From: Glaciihabitans tibetensis
GTDB lineage: Bacteria > Actinomycetota > Actinomycetes > Actinomycetales > Microbacteriaceae
Length of the DNA stretch: 64,000 nt
Assembly: GCF_003003265.1 (NCBI RefSeq)
Contig: NZ_PVTL01000009.1
Location: forward strand, 62,001-126,000
Direction: 5' to 3'
Position numbers and translations under genes: made by a program. Shown here one piece after another: positions 54,238 through 63,544 of the stretch (the stretch's first letter is position 1; every line of letters begins with the position of its first letter). The notes under the pieces are model-generated. The model made no database searches. It was not told the DNA's origin and saw only the letters and a program-made list of their open reading frames with translations.

Positions 54238-55272
54238 TCACCGCCGCCGCGGTGTCAACGCACGCTGCAGAAGAATAAATACCAGCAGCAGCGACCCGAT
54301 CACGATTCGCGTCCACCACGAACTCAGGGTTCCCTCGAAGCTGATGATGGTCTGGATCACCCCAAGCACGAGTACCCCGAGTACCGAGCCGAGAACAAAG
54401 CCCGAGCCGCCCGTGAGCAGGGTTCCGCCGATGACCACGGCTGCGATGGCGTCCAACTCCATCCCCACCGCGGTGAGACTGTAGCCCGAGAGGGTGTAAA
54501 AGGTGAAGAGCACCCCCGCGATTGCGGAGCAGAGCCCGCTGATCGCGTACACGAGGATCTTGGTGCGCTTGACTGGCAAGCCCATCAGCATCGCTGACTG
54601 CCCGCCGTTGCCAATCGCGTAGACCGTGCGGCCGGTGCGGGTGTAGTGCAACACGGCAAACGCGATGGCCACCACCGCGAGCGCCACCACAACGCTTGGC
54701 GAGATACGCAGGCCGGGGGCGAGCGGGATCCGGGCGTTCGCCATGTCGACAAAAAACGGATCGACGATCGAGATCGAACTGGTACTGATCACATAACAGA
54801 GACCGCGGGCGAGAAACATCGCGGCGAGGGTGGCAATGAAGGGTTGCACGTCGAAGTAGAAGATCACCAGCCCCACCAGGAAGCCGAGCGTCGTGCCCAC
54901 CACCAGAACGGTGAGAATCACGGCCGGTGGTGACCAGCCCGATTGCAGGAGGGATGCCGCGATCATGGTCGACAGGGCGACCACCGATCCCACCGACAGG
55001 TCGATGCCGCCGGTGAGGATCACAAACGTCATACCCACCGCCAAAACGATGAGAAATGCGTTATCGATGAACAGGTTCAGTACTACCTGGCCGGACAAAA
55101 ATCCGCGGTAGCGAACCGAACCCACGGCGAAAGTCGCGACAAGCAGGAGGAGGGTGACCAGCACGGAGGCGTACCGGGAGGACAGCAGCATCCGTGCCCC
55201 GGTGCCGAGCCCACCCGGGTTGGGACGGGGAGTTGGGCGCTTACTCGGGCGGGTTGTGGTGGGCGCACTCAT
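54238..55272 (-). CDS. yjfF: ABC sugar permease, YjfF-like (furanose importer)
   Basis: A 344-residue CUT2-type permease with eight to ten transmembrane segments. It contains FVILTGGIDLSVGSVVALST, the family signature, and ends with YSLTAVGMELDAIAAVVIGG and LTGGSGFVLGSVLGVLVLGV. Its start overlaps the YtfT-like gene by four bases (ATGA). In E. coli, YtfQRT-YjfF imports galactofuranose using two different permeases; the same four-gene layout is seen here. In plant-polymer degraders the ligand is often arabinofuranose. The gene ends 61 bases before the LacI gene. Confidence 0.9.
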   Translation of the reverse strand: MSAPTTTRPSKRPTPRPNPGGLGTGARMLLSSRYASVLVTLLLLVATFAVGSVRYRGFLSGQVVLNLFIDNAFLIVLAVGMTFVILTGGIDLSVGSVVALSTMIAASLLQSGWSPPAVILTVLVVGTTLGFLVGLVIFYFDVQPFIATLAAMFLARGLCYVISTSSISIVDPFFVDMANARIPLAPGLRISPSVVVALAVVAIAFAVLHYTRTGRTVYAIGNGGQSAMLMGLPVKRTKILVYAISGLCSAIAGVLFTFYTLSGYSLTAVGMELDAIAAVVIGGTLLTGGSGFVLGSVLGVLVLGVIQTIISFEGTLSSWWTRIVIGSLLLVFILLQRALTPRRR

Positions 55273-56381
55273 CGGACAATCGCTTTCTCACGCGGGGCGG
55301 ACGGGACGGACGGGCCTTTTCGGCTACGCAGTCGCGCGAAGCCTGCCCGCGTGCGTGGAGCCTGCAGCAGCACCACGGCGATGACCACCAGTGCCTTGAA
55401 CACCAGGGTGATCTCGGGCGCGATACCGATGGAGTACACCGTGGTCGTGAGGGTCTGGATCACAAAAGCGCCAATCAACGTTCCGGTGAGCGAATACCTG
55501 CCACCGGCGAGGGAGGTGCCGCCGAGAACAACAGCGAGGATGGCATCCATCTCTATCCACAGGCCCGCACTGTTTGCGTCAGCGGCGGTGATATTAGAGC
55601 TGATCATCAGGCCAGCGATCGCCGCACATACCGCGCTGAAGGTGTAGACCATGAAGATGATGACGCGGGAACTGACCCCGGCGAGCCTGCTGGCCTCCGG
55701 GTTGATCCCTACCGATTCGATCAGCATTCCGAGAGCGGTTTTGCGGGTGAGGATTGCGACCAGAGCAAACAACGCCGCAGCGATGATGATGGATGCCGGC
55801 AACGCAAACCAGTAACCACCGCCGATGACCTTATACGGCGCGCTGCTGACGGTGAGGATCTGGCCCTCGGTGATCAGCATCGCGATGCCCCGCCCGGCGG
55901 TCATCAGTATCAGGGTCGCGATAATCGGTTGGATCCCGAAGACCGCGATCAGAAGCCCGTTCCACGCGCCGAGCACCAGCGCGAAAACCAATGATGCGGC
56001 CACCGCCCCCAGGACGACCCCCATGCTGTTCGGGTTATCCGAGCCGCCGATGATGGACAAGGCAAACGCACCGGAGATTGCGACCACCGCTCCCACAGAC
56101 AGATCAATGCCACGGGTCGCGATGACCAGCGTCATTCCCAGTGCCACCAGCACGATGGGTGCGCCATTGCGCAGAATGTCTATCAGGCTGCCGAACAGAT
56201 GGCCGTCCTGAATGCGGATCGAGAGAAAGTTTGGGGACTTCACCACGTTCGTGACCAGCAGGGCGATCAGCGCAACAGCGGGCCAGACCAGTCGGCTGCG
56301 CACCGCTGCGTGAACCAGGCTGCCTGTCCGGCTCGCCAGTGGAGAAGCGAGGGCGTTCTTGGGGTCTTGCGGGGTGTTCAT
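55269..56381 (-). CDS. ytfT: ABC sugar permease, YtfT-like (furanose importer)
   Basis: A 370-residue CUT2-type permease, the partner of the YjfF-like subunit. It carries LVIATRGIDLSVGAVVAISG and SAGLWIEMDAILAVVLGGTSL with the usual GGRYSLTGTLIGAFVIQTL ending. An N-terminal tail of about 25 residues precedes the first membrane segment. Its ATG overlaps the stop of the ATPase gene by four bases and its stop overlaps the next permease likewise, so the three are tightly coupled. Confidence 0.9.
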   Translation of the reverse strand: MNTPQDPKNALASPLASRTGSLVHAAVRSRLVWPAVALIALLVTNVVKSPNFLSIRIQDGHLFGSLIDILRNGAPIVLVALGMTLVIATRGIDLSVGAVVAISGAFALSIIGGSDNPNSMGVVLGAVAASLVFALVLGAWNGLLIAVFGIQPIIATLILMTAGRGIAMLITEGQILTVSSAPYKVIGGGYWFALPASIIIAAALFALVAILTRKTALGMLIESVGINPEASRLAGVSSRVIIFMVYTFSAVCAAIAGLMISSNITAADANSAGLWIEMDAILAVVLGGTSLAGGRYSLTGTLIGAFVIQTLTTTVYSIGIAPEITLVFKALVVIAVVLLQAPRTRAGFARLRSRKGPSVPSAPREKAIVR

Positions 56382-57901
56382 TCGTCCGCTCCGCTCGCGA
56401 TGAGGGTCATTACCTGGCCAACGGTGACGTCGTCGTTTTCCAGATCCGCCACCTTTTTCCGGTCGCGCATCACCACAATGCGGTGACTCAACCGGAGCAC
56501 CTCCTCCAGTTCCGCGGAGATGTACACCACACTCATGCCCTCCTCGGCGAGGTTCGACACCAGTCGCTGGATCTCAGCCTTCGCCCCCACGTCTATGCCG
56601 CGGGTGGGTTCGTCGAGAATCAGCAGCCGGGGAGCGATCGCCAGCCAGCGGGCGAGCAGCACCTTCTGCTGATTGCCGCCGCTGAGGTTGCGTACGAGAG
56701 CCTCCGGGTTGGCCGGACGGATGCCCAGGGCCGAGATGTAGCTCGCGGCCAGCTCGTCTTGCCGTCTGCGCGGGATCCTGCGGAACCAACCCCGATCAGC
56801 CTGGAGGGCGAGCACGATGTTGTCCCGGACCGTGAGGTCTTCGATAATCCCCTCACGTTTCCGATCCTCGGACGAGTAGGCGATGCGGCGTTTAAGAGCC
56901 ATTCGGGCGGTGCGTAGCCGCTGGGTGCGGCCCTCAATCTTCAACTCGCCTGTGTCTGGCTTGTCGATGCCGCTAAGGATCCGGGCGAGCTCGGTTCGGC
57001 CCGAACCGAGAAGCCCGGCCAGCCCGACCACCTCCCCCTCGGCGATAGCGAAGTCCAGCGGGTCGATCGATCCCTTGCGGCCGAGCCCTACCGCCGCCAG
57101 GTAAGGGATGGTGGTCGTGGTTTCAGCGACCGCGTTGCGTGTTTTCGTGTCCAGATCGGTGAGCACTGCGATGTCTTTGCCGATCATTTTGTGCACCAGC
57201 TCGATCCGCAGAATTTCCTTCGTTCGGTACTCCCCCACCAGCGAGCCGTTGCGCAACACCGTGAGGCGGTCTGCGATCTCGTACACCTGATCGAGAAAGT
57301 GAGAGACAAAAAGGATCGCCACCCCCTCGCGTTTCAGCGCCGTGATCACGCGGAATAGCTCGGCGACCTCGTCCACGTCGAGGCTGGACGTGGGTTCGTC
57401 GAGGATCAGCACTTTGGCGTTGACATCGAGTGCCCGGGCGATGGCGACGAGTTGCTGCACGGCGAGTGAGTGTGAGCCGAGCAGCGACCCCGGATCGATG
57501 TCGAGGTGCAGGCGGTGCAGAATCGCCGCCGCGCGCTCCCTCATCTCTTTCCAGTGGATTCCTCCGAACCGCCGGGGCTCGCGGCCAAGAAGGATGTTCT
57601 CGGCGACGGACAAATTCGTCAAGAGGTTCACCTCCTGGTAGACCGTGCTGATGCCGGCGCGTTGCGAGTCCGCGGGGCCCGTCACCAGCAGTGGCTGCCC
57701 TGCCAGCAGGATAGAACCGGCATCGATGGGATAGACCCCGGTGAGAGCCTTAATCAGAGTCGACTTGCCGGCGCCGTTCTCCCCCATCAGGGAGTGCACC
57801 TCGCCCGGGAACATTCGGAAATCGACCCCGTCGAGGGCCTTGACCCCCGGGAAGCTGATCGAAATCCCGGTCATCTCTACGATGGGGACTGCGCTGTCCA
57901 T
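56378..57901 (-). CDS. ytfR: ABC sugar transporter ATP-binding protein, YtfR-like
   Basis: A 507-residue duplicated ATPase that powers furanose uptake. The first domain has Walker [13 protein letters not shown], signature SLAVQQLVAIARAL and Walker [13 protein letters not shown]. The second has the degenerate Walker A LLGSGRTELARIL usual in sugar ATPases, then [17 protein letters not shown] and [17 protein letters not shown] prefer the ATG at 57901, which has AAGGA six bases upstream, over the one at 57907, which has no space for it. The intergenic region before it (57908-58024) is rich in short GC inverted repeats. Confidence 0.93.
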   Translation of the reverse strand: MDSAVPIVEMTGISISFPGVKALDGVDFRMFPGEVHSLMGENGAGKSTLIKALTGVYPIDAGSILLAGQPLLVTGPADSQRAGISTVYQEVNLLTNLSVAENILLGREPRRFGGIHWKEMRERAAAILHRLHLDIDPGSLLGSHSLAVQQLVAIARALDVNAKVLILDEPTSSLDVDEVAELFRVITALKREGVAILFVSHFLDQVYEIADRLTVLRNGSLVGEYRTKEILRIELVHKMIGKDIAVLTDLDTKTRNAVAETTTTIPYLAAVGLGRKGSIDPLDFAIAEGEVVGLAGLLGSGRTELARILSGIDKPDTGELKIEGRTQRLRTARMALKRRIAYSSEDRKREGIIEDLTVRDNIVLALQADRGWFRRIPRRRQDELAASYISALGIRPANPEALVRNLSGGNQQKVLLARWLAIAPRLLILDEPTRGIDVGAKAEIQRLVSNLAEEGMSVVYISAELEEVLRLSHRIVVMRDRKKVADLENDDVTVGQVMTLIASGADE

Positions 57902-58024
57902 AACCATTCCTTATCTAAACGTTCAATAGCCGTCTGCTCCCCCGGCCGCGGGGCCGTAGCCGCGACAAGCCCGCGGGAACTCCACCCGGGCCGATCACGG
58001 CCACGGCCGCTGGTCGGTGCGCGC

Positions 58025-58999
58025 CTAGTACTGGCGGTCCGGCAGCGCTTCGATCGCTTGCTCCTGTGTGAAGGTGGTCTCTTCCGTGACTATCCGCTTT
58101 TCGACGCTGCCACCATCGTGCAGCGTGGTGACGATGTCGACCAGCTGGGCACCGAGCAGCGGCGAGCACTCCACAATGAAGTTGATCTTGCCGTCGGCCA
58201 GCGCCTGCATCCCGTCCTTCACCGCATCGACGGTGACGATCTTGATGTCGGTTCCCGGAACCAGACCGGCCGCCTCGATCGCTTCGATGGCACCGAGCCC
58301 CATGTCGTCGTTGTGGGCGTAGACGAGATCGATGTCGGGGTTCGACTTGAGGAAGGCCTCCATGACCTGCTTCCCTCCGGCACGGGTGAAGTCGCCGGTC
58401 TGCGAAGCGATGATCTCGAACTTGTCTTCGCCTGCGATCGCATCCCGGAACCCCTGCGCCCTGTCGTTCGCCGGGGCGGCACCGGTGGTTCCTTGCAGCT
58501 CCACGACGTTCACGACGTCTGCGTCAGCGAACTCCTCGAGAACCCAGGCGCCAGCCCGCTCCCCCTCAATGATGAAATCGGAACCAAGGAACGATTCGTA
58601 CAGGGTGTCGTCCTCCGAATCGACCGCGCGGTCCGTAAGCACAACAGGTATCCCCGCGTCTTTTGCCTCGTTCAACACCGTGTCCCACCCGGACTCGACC
58701 ACGGGCGAAAACGCGATCACGTCGACCTGCTGCTGGATATACGAACGGATCGCCTTGATTTGGTTCTCCTGCTTGCCCTGTGCGTCCGAGAACTTCAACT
58801 CGATGCCCGCCTCCTCGAAGGCACCCTGGATGTCCTTGGTGTTAGCGGTACGCCATCCGCTCTCCGCGCCTACTTGTGAGAATCCCACGATCAACTCGTC
58901 GTCGCCGCCACCGCCCGACTCATCGCCACCGCCTGCGGCACATCCCACCATCGACACGAGCAGCGCGCCCGTCAACGCGAGACCCAAGATTTTCTTCAT
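58025..58999 (-). CDS. ytfQ: ABC furanose-binding lipoprotein, YtfQ-like
   Basis: A 324-residue periplasmic-type binding protein. The signal peptide MKKILGLALTGALLVSMVGC ends at the lipobox cysteine, followed by a Gly/Asp linker. The mature part is YtfQ-like: IVGFSQVGAESGWRTANTK, QVDVIAFSPVVESGWDTVL, VVLTDRAVDSEDDTLYESF, LQGTTGAAPANDRAQGF and VYAHNDDMGLGAIEAIE. YtfQ binds furanose sugars. The ATG at 58999 has a perfect AAGGAGG site. It is first in its operon and has a LacI-type operator on its promoter. Confidence 0.94.
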   Translation of the reverse strand: MKKILGLALTGALLVSMVGCAAGGGDESGGGGDDELIVGFSQVGAESGWRTANTKDIQGAFEEAGIELKFSDAQGKQENQIKAIRSYIQQQVDVIAFSPVVESGWDTVLNEAKDAGIPVVLTDRAVDSEDDTLYESFLGSDFIIEGERAGAWVLEEFADADVVNVVELQGTTGAAPANDRAQGFRDAIAGEDKFEIIASQTGDFTRAGGKQVMEAFLKSNPDIDLVYAHNDDMGLGAIEAIEAAGLVPGTDIKIVTVDAVKDGMQALADGKINFIVECSPLLGAQLVDIVTTLHDGGSVEKRIVTEETTFTQEQAIEALPDRQY

Positions 59000-59108
59000 G
59001 ACCAAACCTCCTTGTTCAGTGTTCCGATCACCCGAACCCAGTGAGCAGCACATCTGTGTGCGCGCCGTGGGCGGTTCTCAGCCGATCAGGTCCTTCTGAT
59101 CTGGTGCG

Positions 59109-59138
59109 ATGTTAGCGCTCACATATTTTGGGATTCAA
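59109..59138 (-). promoter_or_regulatory. ytfQ promoter with LacI-type operator
   Basis: On the minus strand TTGAAT (-35, 59133-59138) and TAACAT (-10, 59109-59114) are 18 bases apart. The 16-bp palindrome ATGTTAGCGCTCACAT (59109-59124) overlaps the -10 and has the AGCGCT core of LacI-family operators, with one mismatched pair. A smaller palindrome, GATCAG-N6-CTGATC (59084-59101), lies just downstream. The rest of this 333-base gap (59000-59332) holds only the mmsB terminator. Confidence 0.75.
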
Positions 59139-59271
59139 GGGTCGTTGGGTCACGATAACGTAACGAAGCCCGCGACTGATGGGCTCAGTGATCTCGGGTG
59201 GCGTTTGTCAGCTGTCGCGCACGCGGTCCACGGCACCCGGATGTGAAGGTTCTCATCTCTTTAGACATAAA

Positions 59272-59305
59272 AGCGGCCTCGCTTCCCGAAGGATGCGAGG
59301 CCGCT
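59272..59305 (-). terminator. Intrinsic terminator of the mmsA-mmsB unit
   Basis: AGCGGCCTCGC (59272-59282) pairs perfectly with GCGAGGCCGCT (59295-59305), an 11-bp stem with a 12-base loop. On the minus strand the stem is followed by TTT. It lies 28 bases past the mmsB stop. Confidence 0.85.
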
Positions 59306-59332
59306 GATGTGAAGCAGACGGAGCTGGCGGGA

Positions 59333-60559
59333 CTAGCGGCCGCCGGAGCGACGCTTGTTGAACACGTCGAAGGCGACGGCGAACAACAGCACGAGGCCCT
59401 TGACTGCCTGCTGCCACTCAATGCCGATACCGAGGATCGACATACCGTTGTTCAGCACACCGATGATCAGACCACCGATGATGGCTCCACCGATGGTTCC
59501 GACACCACCGGCGACGGCGGCGCCACCGATGAAGGCGGCGGAGATGGCCTCGAGCTCGAAGCCGTCACCTGCCTTCGGTCCTGCGAGGTTCAGGCGGGCG
59601 GTGAAGACCAACCCGGCGAGAGCCGCGAGGAATCCCATGTTGACGAACAGCCAGAAGTCGACCTGGCGGGTCTTGACACCCGAGAGCTCGGCCGCGTGAC
59701 GGTTGCCACCGATGGCGAAGATGTGGCGGCCGAACACCGAGCGGTTGCTCACGATGCTGTACACGATTACGAGCACACCCAGGATGATCAGGGTGATCGG
59801 GATTCCCTTGAACACGGCGAGCGCGTAGGTGAAGAATCCCAGGGCTACGACGATCAGCACGAGCTTGATCGCGAACCAGCCGACCGGCTCGACGTCCTGG
59901 CCATACTTCTGGCGGCCGGAACGCGTGCGAACCTGCTGAACGACGATGAGGATCGCGGCGATGATGCCGATGCCGATGGTGAACGGATCGATTTCGAACT
60001 CACCGAATAGGTTGGTCAGGTAACCGTTTCCGAGCGAGCGGTACTCCGCCGGGAAGGAACCGATGTTCGCGTTGCCGAGCACCGCGAGCGCGAGGCCGCG
60101 GAAGATCAACATGCCGGCCAGGGTCACGATGAACGCCGGTATGCCGACGTACGCAATCCAGAATCCCTGCCATGCACCGACCAGGGCTCCGACGAGCAGC
60201 GAGAGGATGATGGCCAGCCACCACGGAAGGCCCCACTGCACGGCAAATACACCGGATACAGCGCCGACGAACGCCGCCACGGATCCGACCGACAGGTCGA
60301 TGTGGCCCGCGACGATCACGAGCACCATTCCGATCGCCAGGATCAGGATGTACCCGTTCTGCACAATCAGGTTGGAGATGTTCTGCGGGCGAAGCAGGAT
60401 GCCGTCGGTGAGGATGGTGAAGAGCACCACCACCACGATGAGGGCGATGAAGATACCGTTCTTGCCGAGGTCGGTGACGACATGGCTGATCGCCGATCCG
60501 AACCGGCTTGTGGGTGGGGGTCCGAGCGGCTCTGTCGCCCGGGTGTCTGTGTCAGTCAT
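59333..60559 (-). CDS. mmsB: Multiple-monosaccharide ABC transporter permease (MmsB/GguB-like)
   Basis: A 408-residue CUT2 permease with about 10 to 12 transmembrane segments, longer than ribose-type permeases. Family blocks are NGYILILAIGMVLVIVAGHI, DLSVGSVAAFVGAVSG, WIAYVGIPAFIVTLAGMLI, FAIGGNRHAAELSGVKTRQV and the C-terminal LNNGMSILGIGIEWQQAVKG. In Agrobacterium this type imports arabinose, xylose, galactose and glucose together with ChvE. The ATG at 60559 has GGAGAC six bases upstream. It follows the ATPase gene by 33 bases. Confidence 0.92.
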   Translation of the reverse strand: MTDTDTRATEPLGPPPTSRFGSAISHVVTDLGKNGIFIALIVVVVLFTILTDGILLRPQNISNLIVQNGYILILAIGMVLVIVAGHIDLSVGSVAAFVGAVSGVFAVQWGLPWWLAIILSLLVGALVGAWQGFWIAYVGIPAFIVTLAGMLIFRGLALAVLGNANIGSFPAEYRSLGNGYLTNLFGEFEIDPFTIGIGIIAAILIVVQQVRTRSGRQKYGQDVEPVGWFAIKLVLIVVALGFFTYALAVFKGIPITLIILGVLVIVYSIVSNRSVFGRHIFAIGGNRHAAELSGVKTRQVDFWLFVNMGFLAALAGLVFTARLNLAGPKAGDGFELEAISAAFIGGAAVAGGVGTIGGAIIGGLIIGVLNNGMSILGIGIEWQQAVKGLVLLFAVAFDVFNKRRSGGR

Positions 60560-60592
60560 TGAAGTGTCTCCTTAGTACTCGCGCGCCAGGCG

Positions 60593-62122
60593 CTAGCGCT
60601 GCTTTTCCATGGTCATGAGTTTGAGTACCGCTTCTGGCGTTGCCTCGGCGATGGGAAGTTCCCCGGTGATGCGTCCTTCGGACAGTGCGTACACCCGGTC
60701 GCAGATTCCCAGCAGCTCGGGCAGCTCAGAGGAAATGACGATGATGCCCTTTCCCTCCGCCGCGAGCCGATTGATGATCGTGTAGATCTCGTATTTCGCA
60801 CCCACGTCGATTCCTCGGGTGGGCTCATCGAGAATGAGCACGTCGGGATCTGAGTAGATCCACTTGCTCAGCACAACCTTCTGCTGGTTTCCGCCGCTGA
60901 GCTTGCCAGTTTTCGCAAGCACGGTCGGAGACTTGATGTTCATGCTCTTGCGGTATTCGTTGGCGACCTTGAATTCCTCGTTGTCGTCAACCAGCCCGCC
61001 GCGCTTCAGCTTCTCGAGGGACGCAAGCGAGACGTTCCGCTTGATGTCCTCAATGAGGTTGAGGCCGTATTCCTTGCGGTCTTCGGTCGCGTAGGCCAGA
61101 CCGTTCGCAATGGCCTCGGCCACGTTGCGGGTCTGGATCTCCTTGCCGTTCTTGAAGACCTTGCCGGTGATCTTGGTGCCGTAGCTGCGTCCGAACAGGC
61201 TCATCGCGAACTCGGTGCGGCCGGCGCCCATCAGGCCGGCGATACCCACGATCTCGCCCGCACGGACGTTGAGGTTCACCTTGTCGACAACCACGCGGTT
61301 GATGTCCTGCGGGTGGTGTGCGGTCCAGTCCTCGACCCGGAGAATCTCTTCACCAATGTGCGGGGTGTGGTCCGGGTAGCGGTGCTCAAGGTCACGGCCG
61401 ACCATGTCCTTGATGATGCGGTCTTCACTCACGTCGGCCTTGGCGATCGTCTCGATCGTTTTGCCGTCACGGATGATCGTCACGCTGTCTGAAATCTTTT
61501 TGATCTCGTTCAGCTTGTGGCTGATGATGATCGAGGTGATCCCCTGCCCCTTGAGGTGGATGATCAGATCGAGCAGGTGATCGGAGTCCTCGTCGTTGAG
61601 GGCCGCGGTCGGCTCGTCCAGAATCAGGAGCTTCACGCGCTTGGAGAGAGCCTTGGCGATCTCGACAAGCTGCTGCTTGCCAACACCGATGTCCATGATC
61701 TTGGTGGTCGGCTTCTCCGACAGACCTACGCGCGCGAGAAGCTTTCCCGCCTCCGAGTTGGTCTTGTTCCAGTCGATGAGGCCGGCGAACCCCTTGACCT
61801 CGTTATTGAGGAAGATGTTTTCGGCGATCGACAGGTACGGGGACAGCGCGAGTTCCTGATGGATGATCACGATGCCCTTGGCCTCGCTGTCGCGGATGTC
61901 GCGGAATTGAACGGTCTCGTTCTCGAAGACGATGTCGCCGTCGTAGGTTCCATGGGGGTAAACGCCCGAGAGCACTTTCATCAGCGTGGATTTGCCGGCT
62001 CCATTTTCGCCGCAGATCGCGTGGATCTCGCCGCGTGCCACCTCAAGGGTGACATCCGATAGAGCCTTCACGCCGGGAAAGGTCTTGGTGATCGACCGCA
62101 TTTCCAGGATGTTGGTGGTCAC
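60593..62122 (-). CDS. mmsA: Multiple-monosaccharide ABC transporter ATP-binding protein (MmsA/GguA-like)
   Basis: A 509-residue duplicated sugar ATPase. The first half has Walker [13 protein letters not shown], signature [15 protein letters not shown] and Walker [14 protein letters not shown]. The second has [31 protein letters not shown] and [18 protein letters not shown]. The sequence [20 protein letters not shown] at the N-terminus is typical of MmsA/GguA. The GTG at 62122 has AAAGGAAG about 11 bases upstream. A strong stem-loop lies between it and the binding-protein gene. Confidence 0.93.
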   Translation of the reverse strand: MTTNILEMRSITKTFPGVKALSDVTLEVARGEIHAICGENGAGKSTLMKVLSGVYPHGTYDGDIVFENETVQFRDIRDSEAKGIVIIHQELALSPYLSIAENIFLNNEVKGFAGLIDWNKTNSEAGKLLARVGLSEKPTTKIMDIGVGKQQLVEIAKALSKRVKLLILDEPTAALNDEDSDHLLDLIIHLKGQGITSIIISHKLNEIKKISDSVTIIRDGKTIETIAKADVSEDRIIKDMVGRDLEHRYPDHTPHIGEEILRVEDWTAHHPQDINRVVVDKVNLNVRAGEIVGIAGLMGAGRTEFAMSLFGRSYGTKITGKVFKNGKEIQTRNVAEAIANGLAYATEDRKEYGLNLIEDIKRNVSLASLEKLKRGGLVDDNEEFKVANEYRKSMNIKSPTVLAKTGKLSGGNQQKVVLSKWIYSDPDVLILDEPTRGIDVGAKYEIYTIINRLAAEGKGIIVISSELPELLGICDRVYALSEGRITGELPIAEATPEAVLKLMTMEKQR

Positions 62123-62167
62123 TGTGAAGCCAGCTTCCTTTTATTGATATCAAGTGGGGGGGGTGAA

Positions 62168-62202
62168 GCCGGTGGTGGGGAGGATCCCTCCCCACCACCG
62201 GC
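62168..62202 (-). terminator. Strong 16-bp stem-loop between chvE and mmsA
   Basis: GCCGGTGGTGGGGAGG (62168-62183) pairs perfectly with CCTCCCCACCACCGGC (62187-62202) around a 3-base loop. It is the longest perfect stem I found in the window. It follows the binding-protein gene and has a C-run but no T-run on the minus strand, so it may protect the upstream mRNA and allow only partial read-through. Confidence 0.8.
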
Positions 62203-62274
62203 GGGTGTTGCGATGGTACTGAACTGCCGTCGTGCTGTTATTCGGTGGTGCTGTAGTTCGGGCGTGCGGTGTGG

Positions 62275-63399
62275 TTACAGGCCGATTTCGTCAGCGGTCC
62301 AGTAGCCGGTGTCGACGAGCTGCTCCTGGATGTTGTCCTTCACCACGATGCTCGGCTCGAGCAGGAAGGACGGAACAACGAACTCTCCGTTGTCGTAGTC
62401 CTCGGTGTTGTTCACCTCGGGCTCCTCGCCGGCCAGAACGGCGGTGGTCATTTCCACTGCCTTCGCGGCCAGGTCACGGGTGTCCTTGAAGATGGTGCCG
62501 TACTGCTCACCGGCAACGATCGCCTTGACGGAGTCGAGCTCGGCGTCCTGGCCGGAGATGACGGGCCATTCGGCACCGACGGTGTAGCCCGAGCCTTCAA
62601 GCGCGGAGATGATTCCACGGCTGATGCCATCGTAGGGCGAGAGAATTCCGTTGACGCGAACGTCACCCGAGTACTCGGAGGTCAGAATGTCCTCCATGCG
62701 GCTCTGGGCGGTTTCTCCATCCCAACGCAGGGTTGCAACCTGCTCGATGTCGGTCTGGCCACTGGGAATCACGATGGTTCCTGCATCGATGAAGGGCTGG
62801 AGAACATCCATCGCGCCATCGAAGAAGAAGAACGCGTTGTTGTCGTCCAGCGAACCGGCGAACAGCTCGACGTTAAACGGACCTGCGGGAGCGCCGTCGA
62901 TCGGGGTTCCATCGAGTTCGGTGAGTCCGAGCCCGTTGGTGACCGTCCACGCCTGCTGCTGTCCGACGAGGAAGTTGTCGAACGTCGCGTAGTAGCTCAC
63001 CGCAGTCGTGTCGCGCAGCAGACGGTCGTAGGCGATGACGGGGATGTCAGCGGCTTCGGCGTCGGCGAGCACGTTCGTCAGGGTGGTTCCATCGATCGAT
63101 GCGACGATCAGGGCAACTGCACCCTTGGTGATCATGTTCTCGATCTGGCTGACCTGAACGGGGATGTCGTCTTCTGCGTACTGCAGGTCGACCTCGTATC
63201 CGGCCTCCTCCAGCTGAGACTTGACGGCGTCGCCGTCGTTGATCCAGCGCTCGGAGGACTTGGTCGGCATCGCAACTCCGATGAGGCCGCCCTCACCCTC
63301 GCCGCCGTCGCCTGATCCGCTGTCTCCTGATGAACACGCCGCAAGGCCGACGACCATCGCGCTTGCTGCGACGATGGAGAGAATCGCTCTCTTCTTCAC
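62275..63399 (-). CDS. chvE: Multiple-monosaccharide-binding lipoprotein (ChvE-like)
   Basis: A 374-residue binding protein for the MmsAB transporter. The signal peptide (residues about 1-22, [17 protein letters not shown]) ends at a lipobox cysteine, followed by a Ser/Gly/Asp/Glu linker. The mature part has [50 protein letters not shown] and [17 protein letters not shown], all ChvE-like. The family binds arabinose, xylose, galactose, fucose and glucose. The GTG at 63399 has AAAGGA upstream; the frame is open a further 20 codons but without signal-peptide character. It follows araA by 145 bases. Confidence 0.94.
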   Translation of the reverse strand: MKKRAILSIVAASAMVVGLAACSSGDSGSGDGGEGEGGLIGVAMPTKSSERWINDGDAVKSQLEEAGYEVDLQYAEDDIPVQVSQIENMITKGAVALIVASIDGTTLTNVLADAEAADIPVIAYDRLLRDTTAVSYYATFDNFLVGQQQAWTVTNGLGLTELDGTPIDGAPAGPFNVELFAGSLDDNNAFFFFDGAMDVLQPFIDAGTIVIPSGQTDIEQVATLRWDGETAQSRMEDILTSEYSGDVRVNGILSPYDGISRGIISALEGSGYTVGAEWPVISGQDAELDSVKAIVAGEQYGTIFKDTRDLAAKAVEMTTAVLAGEEPEVNNTEDYDNGEFVVPSFLLEPSIVVKDNIQEQLVDTGYWTADEIGL

Positions 63400-63544
63400 T
63401 GTGTTTCCTTTCACAAATACTCGGTTGGACTTCATTGTCATTGCCACTGTGATTGCCACTGTGTTGGTGCTATTGATCCGGTGTCGTCCACGAAAACCGG
63501 ACCCTTGACCGGGAATGCTCCCGGCAAGATTGTGGGATGGCGCC

